64,000 nucleotides of DNA, taken from positions 6,304,415 through 6,368,414 of the forward strand of contig NC_092032.1 of NCBI RefSeq assembly GCF_042242105.1. Reading direction: 5' to 3'. The position numbers and the translations under genes are program-made. Of this stretch, positions 1-20,834 are shown in pieces; position 1 is the first letter of the stretch, and the number at the start of each line of letters is the position of its first letter. Source of the DNA: Pempheris klunzingeri (taxonomy: Eukaryota > Chordata > Actinopteri > Acropomatiformes > Pempheridae). The notes under the pieces were generated by a model. That model was not told the origin of the DNA and did not search any database. It worked only from the letters and a program-made list of their open reading frames with translations.

Positions 1-709
1 TTTCTGTCTGCTGTGGGCACTATCGATTTGATGTGGCAAAGATTTCCTTTCAGGTTAGCAGCCAAGGCATGGACGCGAAACATGAAAACTTTATAAATGC
101 CACGGCCTCATTAAAGTGCCACTTTCCCCTTCAAAATTTTACATAACCTACAATTCACTATTCATGACACCAGTCGACGGGATCGTCCAAAAGCAGCCCT
201 CCTCCACATCCAAAACTGTGCACACCTAAAACACCATCAGCCAAACACACACTTGGTCTCCTACTGTATGCCTGAGGGCACAAACACACAAAGTTTACAG
301 CTACTCCACTGCCAATGATTAGATATCAAGAGGGAGCCAGCATATAGACTTAGTTTACCCATCAAATAAACAGCAGTCAGCTATTAGCTCTATTTATAAG
401 TGCTATTATTAATAGTATGTTATTGTCATGAGAATTAGACTGATAGCTACGTGGCTATGACATGTTATCAATGCCACATTTCTATTATGACTGGCAGTAA
501 GAAAGTGAAGCCTCTTTTTTTCACACCTTCACATTGCTGACACCCAGTAGCTTCCTGTGATTCATCATTGAATTTATAGCTACTCTCTAACGAACCAAAT
601 CACAGGAGGGAACTTTCCCTGCATGAGCAGAGTAGTCCCAAAAAAACAAACAAAAAAAAACGTGCAGCCATGTGTCAGCAAACACTGATTTAACGAATGC
701 AACATATCC
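1..709 (-). other. ahrr intron downstream of its first coding exon (partial)
   Basis: This is non-coding and AT-rich. I looked on the minus strand for the next ahrr exon (bHLH) and did not see it. The only long ORF here is the exon at 716-808 read through its donor site. Confidence 0.7.
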
Positions 710-715
710 CTTAAC

Positions 716-777
716 TGCTTTTGGATGGGCTTCCTCCTCTTCCTGCCCGCGTACATGCAGTCTCCCGGAGGGATCAT
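716..777 (-). CDS. ahrr: Aryl hydrocarbon receptor repressor, first coding exon (gene continues left of the window)
   Basis: AHRR is a bHLH-PAS nuclear protein that pairs with ARNT and represses AHR target genes. This exon encodes only about 21 residues, MIPPGDCMYAGRKRRKPIQ followed by K and a split Q codon. The MIPPG(D/E)C start is typical of AHRR, and the AGRKRRKP basic stretch is shared with AHR, just ahead of the bHLH domain. The donor (GTTAAG on the minus strand) is at 710-715. A strong polypyrimidine-rich acceptor ends at 809, so the exon is 716-808 with 778-808 as 5' UTR. That acceptor removes two in-frame upstream ATGs, which is why I start at 777. The next exon (bHLH) is not in the window. 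AHR itself was considered, but fish AHR1/AHR2 lack the MIPPG start. Whether this is ahrra or ahrrb cannot be told. Confidence 0.85.
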
Positions 778-1077
778 GATCTTGCGCTCCGCGGAGGTAA
801 CAGGTGCGCTGCGGGCGAGACGGAGAGAGCACGTTAACTTGGACAGAAACTTAACACGTGAGGCGGTGAGCAGCTCAGAGTGGTTGTTGGGCATTATGTG
901 ATTTGTAGTCATTCCTCAGGATGAAATATGGAATAAATCCATGCGTCCCTGAGTGAAAGTAGCCTAAGATAACCCTAGAATATTTCAAACTGAAACAAAA
1001 TAGTGTGTGAAGTCTAATGAGATAGTAACACAGCTACAAAATAAAATAACACGCTGGTGCAACTTATCTACCGCTAC

Positions 1078-1130
1078 TGATGATGATGATGATAATAATA
1101 ATTATTATAATAATAATAATAATAATATAT
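1078..1130. repeat. Trinucleotide repeat (ATG/ATA/ATT)n
   Basis: The tract is an uninterrupted run of TGA/TAA-type triplets that drifts from ATG to ATA and ATT units. It lies in the ahrr upstream region and is non-coding. Confidence 0.9.
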
Positions 1131-1518
1131 CAAAACACATGCAATTAGATCGACATCAAAACGTCACAAAATAAAAGCACTGACCCCAAATCTCGGTGGA
1201 TATCAGTTAATTCCAGTATAGTGTTGTTGAGTCACATTCAGTTTAAGTGCTGGAAAGAGATGCGTTTCCCCGGGTGCACCGACTCGGTAACGCCAAATGA
1301 TAAATCCAAGGGAAATAAGAAAAAGAAGCGGAGAGGTCCTGAATGAGCTCCGAGCTGATGTTTTCATCAGCTCCGCACTGCTCGGGGCAGATGTTGGCTG
1401 ATGCTTTATACCCAATTGAGTCGCCTTCACTTCCTCGCGTTTCAGGTGGCGGATTCCTCTGAATGACATGTCGAGCTCTTCGCACGCAACTCTCTGCCTC
1501 ACAAACAGAGCGCGAGCG

Positions 1519-1553
1519 CACACACACACACTCACACGCGCGCACACACACGC
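1519..1553. repeat. CA-rich simple repeat with CACGC cores
   Basis: This alternating CA tract is interrupted by CGCG. It contains two CACGC pentamers (1535-1539 and 1549-1553), the inverse of the AHR/ARNT core GCGTG. Confidence 0.8.
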
Positions 1554-4500
1554 GGCTAAACCCGTGGTGCTTTCAGGTACTGTCTGCTGATGGGAATTTT
1601 TATGTTAACGTCCTTATATGAATTTTCATATGTATATTGGCTTTATATACACAACCTGCTGATCAGTTCTGATTTACAGATTGTATTCTCAGTGTGGCTG
1701 CTTTAATTATCACGCACTTTAATAACATTACATTACATTACAAAGTTGCATAAGACTTATACAAGCATTTACTCTCTATCCTGTGGCTACAGCCTCTTTT
1801 TAGCTTGCTGGAATCATTTTAAAACCACAACGACTACGCTATATTGTACTAGTGAGCTATCTGTATAAAACTACGTGTATTGTCGGCTTAAACATGTTTT
1901 TTTATGGGTGGTTGGTTGGTATATTTACGGGAAGATCCTGAAAGCAGCAGTAGCCCAACCCGACCCCAGCCTGCTGCCGCGCGCAGCACACACACATTTT
2001 TGTGAGCAGCGCGAGGGGAGGGATCACACGCGAAGGGCAGCAGAGGCAAAACATCCCCACATCCACTCCGACACTCTCCGCCGACGACGGCACTCATGGA
2101 CCAGAGGGTTTGTTTTTTTTTTCCACAGCGGCCCGTTAAAGACAGATGCGGATGTGGCCGTGCTTCCTTACAACACTACCGGACCGGGCTTCTTGTGACC
2201 GATAGTGAAGTCGGTGGACGTGGTTTTCGGAATCACGTTTGGCTCTTTGGGAAAGATTTGGCAGCTTCGTCAAGCTCCGTCCAGAGGACAGGTTTACACC
2301 GGAAATAAGATGTGGTACCTTCAAAGCAAAAGCACTAACGTGTCACGGATCGAATAGGCTTCCTATTGTATTGGGGCTCATCAGTCCAGTCTGTGGAATA
2401 AAATGTGGCACCACTGTGAGTGTCAGAGGACTAATCCAGGTCGTAATCATCCCACATGTGGACGTAAAGTGTAATTTTGAATATTGATGAAATGCTGCAC
2501 TAGGTCTTGCCTGCGTAGCACACTGAGTTTCACGTGATTAGAAATTACTGAAATGAACAATCTGTAAAAACTGTAGCTAAAGCAACGTAAGTAGTTTTAC
2601 TTTAATTTATATAACCGGAAGTTCTTTTTCAATCTGGCTGACTTGACAGAGCTTAGATTTCGCCTATCTTTGGAAACTATTGGATATCGGTTTTGATTAT
2701 GTATCGATAAAGTCCGCTGTAAGACATCAGTTAGCACAAATCTTCAGCCGTCCTGAAAGCACTGCATTGTGACTGTGAGTTTACACAGAGGAAATGATGA
2801 GGAAATGATTTATTCTCATACAGTTGAAGTGATTTTAGAAGCCAATCGCACAGCTTTACCAATCTGAAGTTATAGATTCATAGATATTAGTGTCAGACTC
2901 TGTAAATGGTCTAAAATAACAATAATATGATGTATTTGTTCTCAGTGCTGTGTTTGTTTCATCAACATCATATTGTTATGTCTGAATAAAAAATAAAAAA
3001 AAGTGTCATATTTGTATTCTGTTTATTAAATTGATAATAAAAGGTTTCCTATCTTTTACATATGCTGCATAACACAAGCCCGAGCTGTGGAGTGATCTTT
3101 GGACGGATGCAGGATAACACGTGCCTGCAAGAAGAATGTGAAAGGAACAAAAGGTGCAGACTGTTTGGAACTTCTCTGATATCTGTGAACAGCTTTTGTC
3201 ACCATGCTCCAATAAAATGACCCATCAAAAGTGCTTTTCTGTGTACTTTAATGAAGTACAACCTTTGGCCTTTAACTTTCGGTTTTCTGTTTGTATGGCT
3301 GCTTGTAAACCGTGAACCTAATAAACTAAGCCATTGCAATATGTTGTTTCATGTCACTGAAGCACCAGGAATACTCTGAGAACACATGCACAGTGTGCAG
3401 TCTGCTGCACTGCCCCCTCGTGTGGAGATACTTGCACCACAAACAGTCCGGTGTCTCCTACATGGCTTATTGGGTATTAATGTGTACTAAATCATGCAAG
3501 CTTAAGGCTGAGATACACCTTTCTTCTTTAAATAAAGATGACATAGTAGAGGAGAATCCCCTTGGTGATGTTGTGCCACATGTGATCGCAAACAAACTAC
3601 AGAAACAAGTGATGTGCAGGCAATGTGTGTTTCTTCTCTGACTGAATGAATTGCTTGATTTCCCCATACAATTATGAATCATGGCATCTTTTCAGAGTAG
3701 AGGAAATTAAAGATAGAAACCACGGCATAACCCATACATATATCAATACTACCAACAATAATATCTGTGAAATCTACAGTCTGCTGTGGTCTGACTCTAT
3801 GTTCTAGCTATGGTTTAAGTCAACCAATAAGATTATTTCCAAATCTAATGCTGCTATCAAAGAGGCCATCAGGACCAGTGTCTTATTTGTTGTGACTGTG
3901 AAGGTCCCGCTGCCATTAAAGCTACAGAGGACTTTAGTATCAATGCAAATCCACTGGCAACATTATCCAAGCTGCCTTCCAGATTAGCCCAGGTTTAAAA
4001 CTCTGCTAATGCTGCTGGGGGAGATCTTCGCACGCAACCCTGCGTGTGCGTGAGTGCGTGTGTGCATGCCTACGGCACATGTGTGTATGTGACTTAATAC
4101 ACATTTCAGAATAATGACCACAGAGCCAAATAGTACTTACTGAAAGCCATCTGCCAGGTGGTGTGGCGATAGTGTGGCTTCATTGATTAACATGTCTGCT
4201 TTAGCATCACCGTGGGATTTCAGGACACATGCGGAGCTGTGACATGTCTGATGCTAATGGACATTCATAATTAATGGGGTGGTCAATATTGGAAGGAAAA
4301 CTTAATTAACACATTGCGGAGCTGTCAGTCTTGACCTTGAACACAAATTTGAGTAACCTTGTAAATATGTGAGAAAACATGGTGGAATTTAAGTTGTCTG
4401 TCTAAATTTTGTCCATTAGTAATAAAGGGTCATCGTTACCTCTTTTGACCCCACTCACAGATTACCCTGACCTCAGAAAGCACAGGAGAGCTCAGTCTGG

Positions 4501-5611
4501 CCAGTGCTGTTGCAAAGCAGGAATGGTGTTGTCAGGATTTGTGGAGCCACATTATAATCCATGACAGCAGAGAGATATTAATGGACAGGACCAACTCAAG
4601 AGGTCCTGCTTGGTCATGCTCTGACCCTTGGGACCTGCGGGAAATACTGTGCAGACTGACGCATATTCCATCAGACAAAAACAAGACGAGTGCAGTTTCA
4701 ATTGTTTAAATGAATTCACTCCAACAAATGCTGGAACAAACATTCACACGCTGACCCTGAAGTCTTTAACGCTGCGTTGGAATGATAGATCTGTTTAAGA
4801 CTGTGAAACTTAAATGAATAAATGTGGGAATCAGTTGAGAAAATATGACTACTAAGAAATTTAGAAATGCATGTGTAATCGACTAGGAAGTATCTCTTCT
4901 GAATGATCCAGGGTTACAGAACTGTGAAATTATGGGATTCAGTAGTAAATACATCACAGAACAGGTCCGGGGGAGCCAAATGCTGCAGAAAATACACCTC
5001 AAACACGTGCTTTGCTGTCACGTTATGGTCAGTCCCTGAATCGTTTTGAGTATGGGAAAATTGTGTATCGGGACTCTGCGGGGATAAGCTTTTGTTGATG
5101 TTTGTTGGATTTGGATTTTTCAAAGGTCACTTTATGTCCAGAACAAAGGTCAGATGGAGGTTGTCTTTCTCCTAGGCTCCCCTCAATCTCTCTGTAATCT
5201 GGTTCTCTTTCTATCTGTGCGCATGTGAGTGTGAAGTGCGCACAGAGAGAGATAACGGGGAAACGGCCACGGTGTTGTGCAACACTCAGGATGCTGGGAA
5301 ATCCTGGGAGCAATGAGTCACTTTTGCAAGGATGAATGTTGACAGTGGAGCGCTAATGTGAAATCAGGCAGCAACTGTTTGTTTGTGCATAGTTTGCATA
5401 AACAATATGCAAGGCGATGATAACTGTGCACGCCGGTTATTGGATGTACTTCAGCTTTAATCAACAGATTTTTAAAACGTACACAGTTTGATGGATGCAC
5501 AGAGAGGAAAAGTGTAAAACATTAGGTGTTCAGAGTGAGCGCTCCAGAGAGCTTGATCCTGCAATTCCTGCTCCCCATTAAATCAAACACTAAAAAAAAC
5601 AAGCATCACAG

Positions 5612-5651
5612 GACACACACACATACACACAAACACACAAACGCACACACT
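5612..5651. repeat. Imperfect (CA)n microsatellite
   Basis: This is an ACACAC-rich run with a few TA and AA interruptions, in the ahrr-anks6 intergenic interval. Confidence 0.85.
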
Positions 5652-8401
5652 GTAGTAAAGCCATTGCCCTAGGTGATGTAAATCTGAAAACCGCATTGGC
5701 TTGTACAGCCAGAGGCCAATGGCCACAAAGTGAATTTCATGGTAATGGCACCTAAGCAAACCCAGAGAAGACAAACCCAAATGCTGGGAAAATCCTCTCT
5801 ATCTGGCAACAAAATGTGTCACCGCTGGCAGAGAGCAAGTCACTTGTTTTGCATTTCATCTCAGTCCCAAATATCTGCACACAAACATGCGTCTGATGGA
5901 GCACAGCGCCATCAGTTTAGTACTTAATCGTAAAAGTCTTTTCTGAATTTCTTTTACCAGAGTTTACTTGCTCCCACGGGAAATCAATCATGGACTGTAG
6001 GAGCGATTCACTGTATTCTACTGTGTGCTGGAATATTGCAAACTTGTTCAAGTGCTTTTGGATTTTTAGTTGACCGTAGGTAAATAATCATAGGTAACTG
6101 ATTTATCAAGATAATCCAGCACATTTGCATTTGTGCATTCAGGGAAATGTTCCTTTACATTTGACATTATGACGCATATTCTTACAATTATACAAGCTGA
6201 GTTTAGTTTTGTGTTAGTCTGCCCTGTTGAGGAATGCTGTATACACAGATACAGGGAAACACAGGGGATGAAGATTGGAAAACTGGCACTTAGTGAAAAT
6301 GAATCTGTTCTAGGGATGTTAACTTAGGCTTTCACTTAGACCGACTCGGTCAGCTAGTCTCACCACAGACAGCTTATGTCATCTTGGCCAAGACCAGTAG
6401 CAGAGGTAATTAAAAATACAGACGGAAATTGATTAATCTATTAAATAAACCTTCTTTCTGAGTCGCTATCTACGCCACTGATTTTGTGACCTCTATAGTC
6501 CGCGTCTGTTGCTCCCTACTACCGGATGACTACTGTATTGACAGCAACAAACAATGTTATTTAATGTTATTCAATCCAATCAAAACCGTATGCGAGTGAA
6601 ATCAATTGGGAGGAAATTGAGTGAGTCACTCCATTTGCTGCCCACATGCCACAGCGATGCTAATATATTCCAAATGTATTTCTCTCTCCTACAGTTTCTT
6701 ACAGCTCACATGTGACTGTACATCTGAGCACTCAATCTGCCACAGGCCTGGAGAGGAAAGCTTTCCTGCACTGAGTGATGCTTTTCATTAAACTCTACAG
6801 GAACCCTGTCGCCTGCCTGTCGGGCCAGTCTATATCCAGGTCATCAATAATGATTTCAACAACGCCAGAGTGTTGCTATTTGGTCATGTTTGGGGATGGT
6901 CTGCATTTCTGAACTTTGGTGAAAGTGGTTTGAGGCACTCAGCGTTTTAAACCAACACATTTTTCAGCTCGCATGGCGACAGTAGCTTCAAAAAGCAAAA
7001 ACACTTAAGCCGTTTTATATACTCAACATGTATTCCTTTAAAGCACCCCTCCACTAAAAACGTGTTTTGCTTGTTGTTGCTTCACTTGGGATGTTTGAGC
7101 GTCACTGTGCAGAGCTTCTTTTCACATTCAAGGAAGGGAACGTTTCTCTGTGCTCACCATAAATCTCAGTTTAGCACAAGAACATATGAGCATGTGTATG
7201 TAGGAGCATGACTCTGTGACATCATAAAGCGGAGAAACCAATCGTGGTCCGGTATGCACCCAACAGAAGTGGGATGCGGGAAACCTGAAAACTCAAATGC
7301 AGATACACTGAGAGCGTTTTTCAGTGGAGAAGGAGGCGTCTTGTGTTCAGCTTCAACAATGTACGCCATTCAGAACATCAATATGGCATTTAACACTTAT
7401 TTACTATGTACAGGACTGAGATGCTGAGTTACCTCATAGAGAACCTTTAAGTTTCAGTGAAATAAAAACCTCTTTTGAGCTCCTAGACAAGACTTTCATA
7501 CCTCCTTGGCCGCTAATTATGACGTAAGCAGCTCCACCCCTGGAGGTTTTAAAGTGAGCCTGTGTAATATACGGTAAAATGATAAAACTTCAGTGACAAC
7601 AGCACAAATACAGAAGAGCATGTGACGGACTCAGTAATGTCAGTTATAGCGTCAAACTCTCTCTGTTTGCTGAAATGACGAGTGATGAATTCAACTTTTT
7701 ATTTGTGAGAGAACAATGTTTTATTCCTTCATTCAGAAGTCACATAGTCTCTGTTAATCGTGGCCTGTAGCTGATTAAGAGAACTCAGTCAGGGAGCTCA
7801 ATGAACACGTCACAGAACAGGGACTGCGGTGTACATCACAGCCGCCGATAATGTATTGCATCAATAGAAGATCACTGCCATCTTGTGGAGGGGAGATGGT
7901 TTCACATCACATTTGGTTTTGCAAACAGGTTTCACACAAGCAACCAGGTTTTAGCCTGGTTTCCACTTATAAAACCTGAGCACCACTGAACTGAGCTTGC
8001 ATTCACTTTATTTCATTTTTGCAGCATTCCATGATTTAATTTCTGTCATTCAATTCATCATCCGGATTCCTTTCTGAAAGTACAGTGTATTTATTCATGT
8101 TTCCCGACACAGCAGCTGACTAAATGGGATGCGATCTCAGTGTTGTCTCATATTTAAAGTGAGCCTAACCCTAAGTACCTGACATTTAAGGATGCTGTAG
8201 CGCTCCATCTGTCTGCCGTTTAATAGTGGCGCCAGATGCAAAAACATGGAGGAGGCTCACTGGAAACTTTTGCTCATTGCACCTCTTTCAAACAAAATTC
8301 ATACTGCTCATAAAATTCTCCCAAAATGTTTTTGCCCATGTCTTCTCATCTCAAGTCCAATAGGATTTAAAAAAACATATAGTTATTGCATCATTAGAAT
8401 G

Positions 8402-8411
8402 TTTATTTATT
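8402..8411 (-). terminator. Candidate anks6 polyadenylation signal (AATAAATAAA)
   Basis: On the minus strand this reads as overlapping AATAAA hexamers about 780 bases past the anks6 stop. It is the nearest strong signal I saw, with a further one at 8007-8012. Use of either is inferred. Confidence 0.45.
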
Positions 8412-9186
8412 CATGACAGCACAGTCCTGACTAAAAATCATCTGTTTACATAGGGGCCCATAGGCAAAAGACATAAACACACTACTAAAAGCAGCCCAAG
8501 AGACTGGATGACTAAAAAATGGCTTGACTGATGTCCTTCTCTCTCTCCACTTGCTTTCCTCATCAGAGCACCTTTTTAAAGTCTCAATCACAGTTTTACT
8601 GGCAAGTACCTGTTTTATCGTATTTTACTGTTGTACTCTCATCCCTCCCTTCTTTTCCCCTCACTTAACTTGTCACTTTTACAATACACACACGCTCTCC
8701 CTCACATTTGTTCGGATAAAATAAAAATCTCTTTCTTGGCTCACGCTCGCTCACTCACTCCCTGCTGTGTATTTGATCGTCCCGTCTTCCTCTGCTCTCT
8801 CACCTCTCTGCGTAACCCATGAGCTGCGTCAGCAGTAGATGTGGCAACCGTATCACTGTGGCAAACAACATCATTTGCCACACATCGGGTGCTTTGTCAA
8901 ATAGCAGCAAGCCGCTGGACTCAACCAGCCCTGTCACACCATCCCCTGCGTTATGCGTGGTCCTATAAAGGCAATTAATCAGGGCCTGTTTGGTTGTTTC
9001 GCTGCAGTGTCCTCTTGCACCAACACCACTTGTGGTCTGGGACTCTGGCGTTCAGAAGACTTCAATATCATCCGTGCCTTGGCTAGAGGTCCACAGCATT
9101 TTACTCTCATTGTAGGTACCTTTGGTGTACTTCCTAGCGAGCAGAGCTGCTGGGTTACCTTTTGTTGAAGGAACGAACTTGATGTC

Positions 9187-16468
<7,282 letters not shown>

Positions 16469-17500
16469 ATAAAGCGTTGACTTACTCCCTCTCCATTCAG
16501 CTAAAGTCTGATCGACGATGACGGGCTACAACTTTTCCTCTGTCAGTCCGGCGGCCTGTGTTTGGAAATCATGACGCACAGTGAAATGAAGTTTAGGCTA
16601 CAAGTTAAGGACCTCAGTCTTCTCCTCACTCACTACACCCCGGGAAGCATATTTCACAGTCACCACACTTTGCTTATATCTTCACGGGTTTCGCCAAAAC
16701 AACTTTCTGGCAGCCGGCCGGCACAGCCCCGGTTCCGTTACTTGTTAAGCAGTCTGACCAGCGTCAACAACTCTACAACACACACACACACAACTTCCGC
16801 TTTCTCCCCTTCTGTCCATGCAATAAATTATCATGATAAGATACATGGATAGAATACAGTTGAACTACAATCTCTGCTTTCTTCATTGACATCTAAATCA
16901 ATGTGTCAACTCTGACATTAAAAACTCATGTTTATATTTGTTAGTATCTGGCATATATAAAAATTTCTGAATATTTGAACGTCAATGTCATCTATGTTTG
17001 ATTAATTTGAAATGATTTTTAGTGCAATCGATGCTTGTGATATTTTCTCACAAATCTTCACAAATCATTATAAAGATAGCTATTTTCTTTCTTTCTTTCT
17101 TTCTCTCCTTGGAAATGTTTTAGCATGGTATAATTATAGGTATCTTTATTCGTGATTCACACATAGTTATCAAATGATATGAACTTCCTTATCGTGTTAT
17201 GTATTCTATTACACTGTTAACCATGAATGTGCTTAATTCATGGTAATACTCTTGTCATAACTTTATTTTGAAGGGTCTTTAGGTAGTAGTCTCAGTATTA
17301 TTTTTATGGACAATAGTGGGAAAGACAGTTGTGGAGAGTTAAGCTCTACTGGCCTCCACTGGTCACAGTCACATCCTACAGTATAGAGACGGTCGGCTGT
17401 GGCCGCTAGATGCCGCTGTTGAATAGGAGTTGGTCTAAAATACTAAAGAAGAAGAAGAAGCAGGCACCCGGATGAACGGTACATAACCAGGAAACGAGCC
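16469..17500. promoter_or_regulatory. Head-to-head interval between anks6 and rps20
   Basis: This roughly 1 kb separates two divergent genes and should contain both promoters and the anks6 5' UTR. Visible within it are a CA run near 16780-16792, a (TTTC)n tract at 17084-17105, a GAA run near 17446-17460, and a CTCF-like 14-mer at 17403-17416 (12 of 14 consensus positions). No TATA box is evident for either gene. Confidence 0.5.
17084..17105. repeat. (TTTC)n simple repeat
   Basis: This is a short tetranucleotide run between anks6 and rps20. Confidence 0.85.
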
Positions 17501-17504
17501 TCTC

Positions 17505-17530
17505 TTCGGCCTTTTCTCTGAAGAGTTAAC
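17505..17530 (+). promoter_or_regulatory. Likely 5' TOP element and start region of rps20
   Basis: A pyrimidine-rich stretch (CTCTCTTCGGCCTTTTCTCT) lies about 90 bases upstream of the rps20 ATG. Ribosomal protein mRNAs start within such terminal oligopyrimidine tracts, which place their translation under mTOR/LARP1 control. The exact start base cannot be fixed from sequence alone. Confidence 0.5.
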
Positions 17531-17608
17531 CACGTTGGTTGCTCCTGTTCCTGGCTCACCGCTGTTCGCTTGAATTTCTTCCGAATACGTCGGTCAGGAA
17601 TAATTAAA

Positions 17609-19343
<1,735 letters not shown>

Positions 19344-19359
19344 ATAATACAAATGATTC

Positions 19360-19365
19360 AATAAA
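19360..19365 (+). terminator. rps20 polyadenylation signal AATAAA
   Basis: A canonical hexamer lies 17 bases after the stop codon, as expected for the very short 3' UTRs of ribosomal protein mRNAs. Confidence 0.8.
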
Positions 19366-20834
19366 GAAATGAATCAGGAAACTTGTGTGGTGTTTTTGGG
19401 TGGACACTGTGATGCAAACAACATTTGTACAATGGGAGAGAAGCTAAAGTGCCCCAGTGACAGTGTGCTGGTGAGTTCTACACATTTACCATCATCCAGT
19501 AAACTTGAGAATAACTTCTATTCAAAAGGGACCAGAGAAAAGCATCCTGCTTGGCTGGAATTTGAATTTAATTTATTTCTCTGGGCACTAATTGCATGAG
19601 GGGTGGTGTGCTTGTGCATATTGTACTTTTTTTTTTTAGTACAGTATTAATTACAGTAAAACTTCATATTCTATTTACCTCACATAGAGAGAAAATAAAT
19701 GGATTTCTCATTTGCAGTATCTTCAGTTTGATCCTAATGGAGAAAACAAATGTTTTCATGGTAATTACACAAATGGGGTCAGAAAAGTCCACTGCTTACT
19801 GGCAAACAGTCTTCCTCCATTTTGAAGTTTACTTTGGAAAGCATTCTTCCATACTGAGGAAGAATCTAAATGTGGGCATAAAATGACAAACTCATACAGA
19901 AGAGCATCTCTACCTTGTTTTTATAAAACAAGTTTAAAATAAAATGACATTCTCCCCTGCAAACTTTTTTGTTGCCCAGCAAGAAAAGACAAGTATGTCC
20001 CACACAGAGATGCTTAACAAACTTACAATATGAGACATTGCAGACCACTGTGGCCTCAAATGACAATTACAGTATAATAGTGAATAGTGACAAAGTTCGC
20101 ATCAGGAAATAGACTCAGTAATGTGGGTTACACAACCACAGCTAGCTAAAGTTTGGTAACATAAGCTAAGTTGACCACTCTAAACTACTGGTTATTGATG
20201 AGACCAAGTAAAGCTGTCGTAGCAAACACATGGAGTTGAGCGACATTGTGTTTTATTGCCTATGAATTCAACTTTTCATTCCCCCGAGGATGAAGATTTG
20301 TTCCAAAAATGTTACATGTGGTCAAGATGTCAGATTCAAACCAGTGGGACAAAAGATACTTGAGGGAGTCCAGATCCTTTTTTATCATAAGACTATATCA
20401 CATACTGATTAAAAATGTTATTTCATAGTGGATTTACACACTATACTTTTGAAAATAATTTGCCCTGTGGACAGGGAGCAGCATTCCTTGATGAATCTTT
20501 GCCTCAGATGGCTCTTGTATGACTAGTCCTTTTAGAGATATAGAGATATACAGATGTTACCTTTAAACTCTAGTAAAGCTGGTCCACAGCTGTCTAAGCT
20601 GGCTGGTCATTCCTGGTGATTTGCTTGACTTCACACCTGCTCTCAATTAAAACTGATAACAAACTCCTGCTTGGTTTTCAGTGGAAGAACATGAGCAGAC
20701 CTGGGTGTAGGTGAAATAAGTCACTTGTAAGGCCAAAATTTCTTGTGAATCATCTTCCGAAGCGTTGGAGGTGGTTAAAACTTCCTTTGTGAATTAGCAC
20801 CAGTAAACAGGTTTTGGAGCTGCCGTGTCTCAAT
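19366..20834. other. Intergenic interval between rps20 and kif20a
   Basis: I see no coding exon here. It should hold the kif20a promoter and 5' UTR next to the ATG at 20835. The ORFs in it (19596-19886 and others) are AT-rich and match no known protein. Confidence 0.6.

Larger units (their letters stand above)
809..8384. other. Upstream and intergenic interval between ahrr and the anks6 3' end
   Basis: No supported coding exon was seen in this 7.6 kb. The start probably holds the ahrr promoter and one or more non-coding first exons: patches around 1250-1560 and 1950-2250 are visibly richer in CG and CpG than the surroundings. A cluster of GCGTG/CACGC cores sits at 4031-4060. A stretch around 4140-4330 carries homeodomain-like TAAT/ATTA motifs, including an inverted ATTAAT-type core, and reads like a candidate conserved element. 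Remaining short ORFs (e.g. 3351-3641, 1875-2198) match no family I know and show no splice context. Confidence 0.6.

Noticed and set aside
580-912. 110-codon minus-strand ORF containing the ahrr exon
   Set aside because: Only 716-777 is coding. A strong acceptor at 809-811 and a donor at 710-715 bound the exon, so the longer ORF is chance read-through.
3410-3423. CTCF-like CTGCCCCCTCGTGT
   Set aside because: Two core mismatches, including the central pyrimidine, and no supporting context.
3351-3641. 96-codon plus-strand ORF in the ahrr-anks6 interval
   Set aside because: No recognisable domain, no splice partner, and no homologue I can name.
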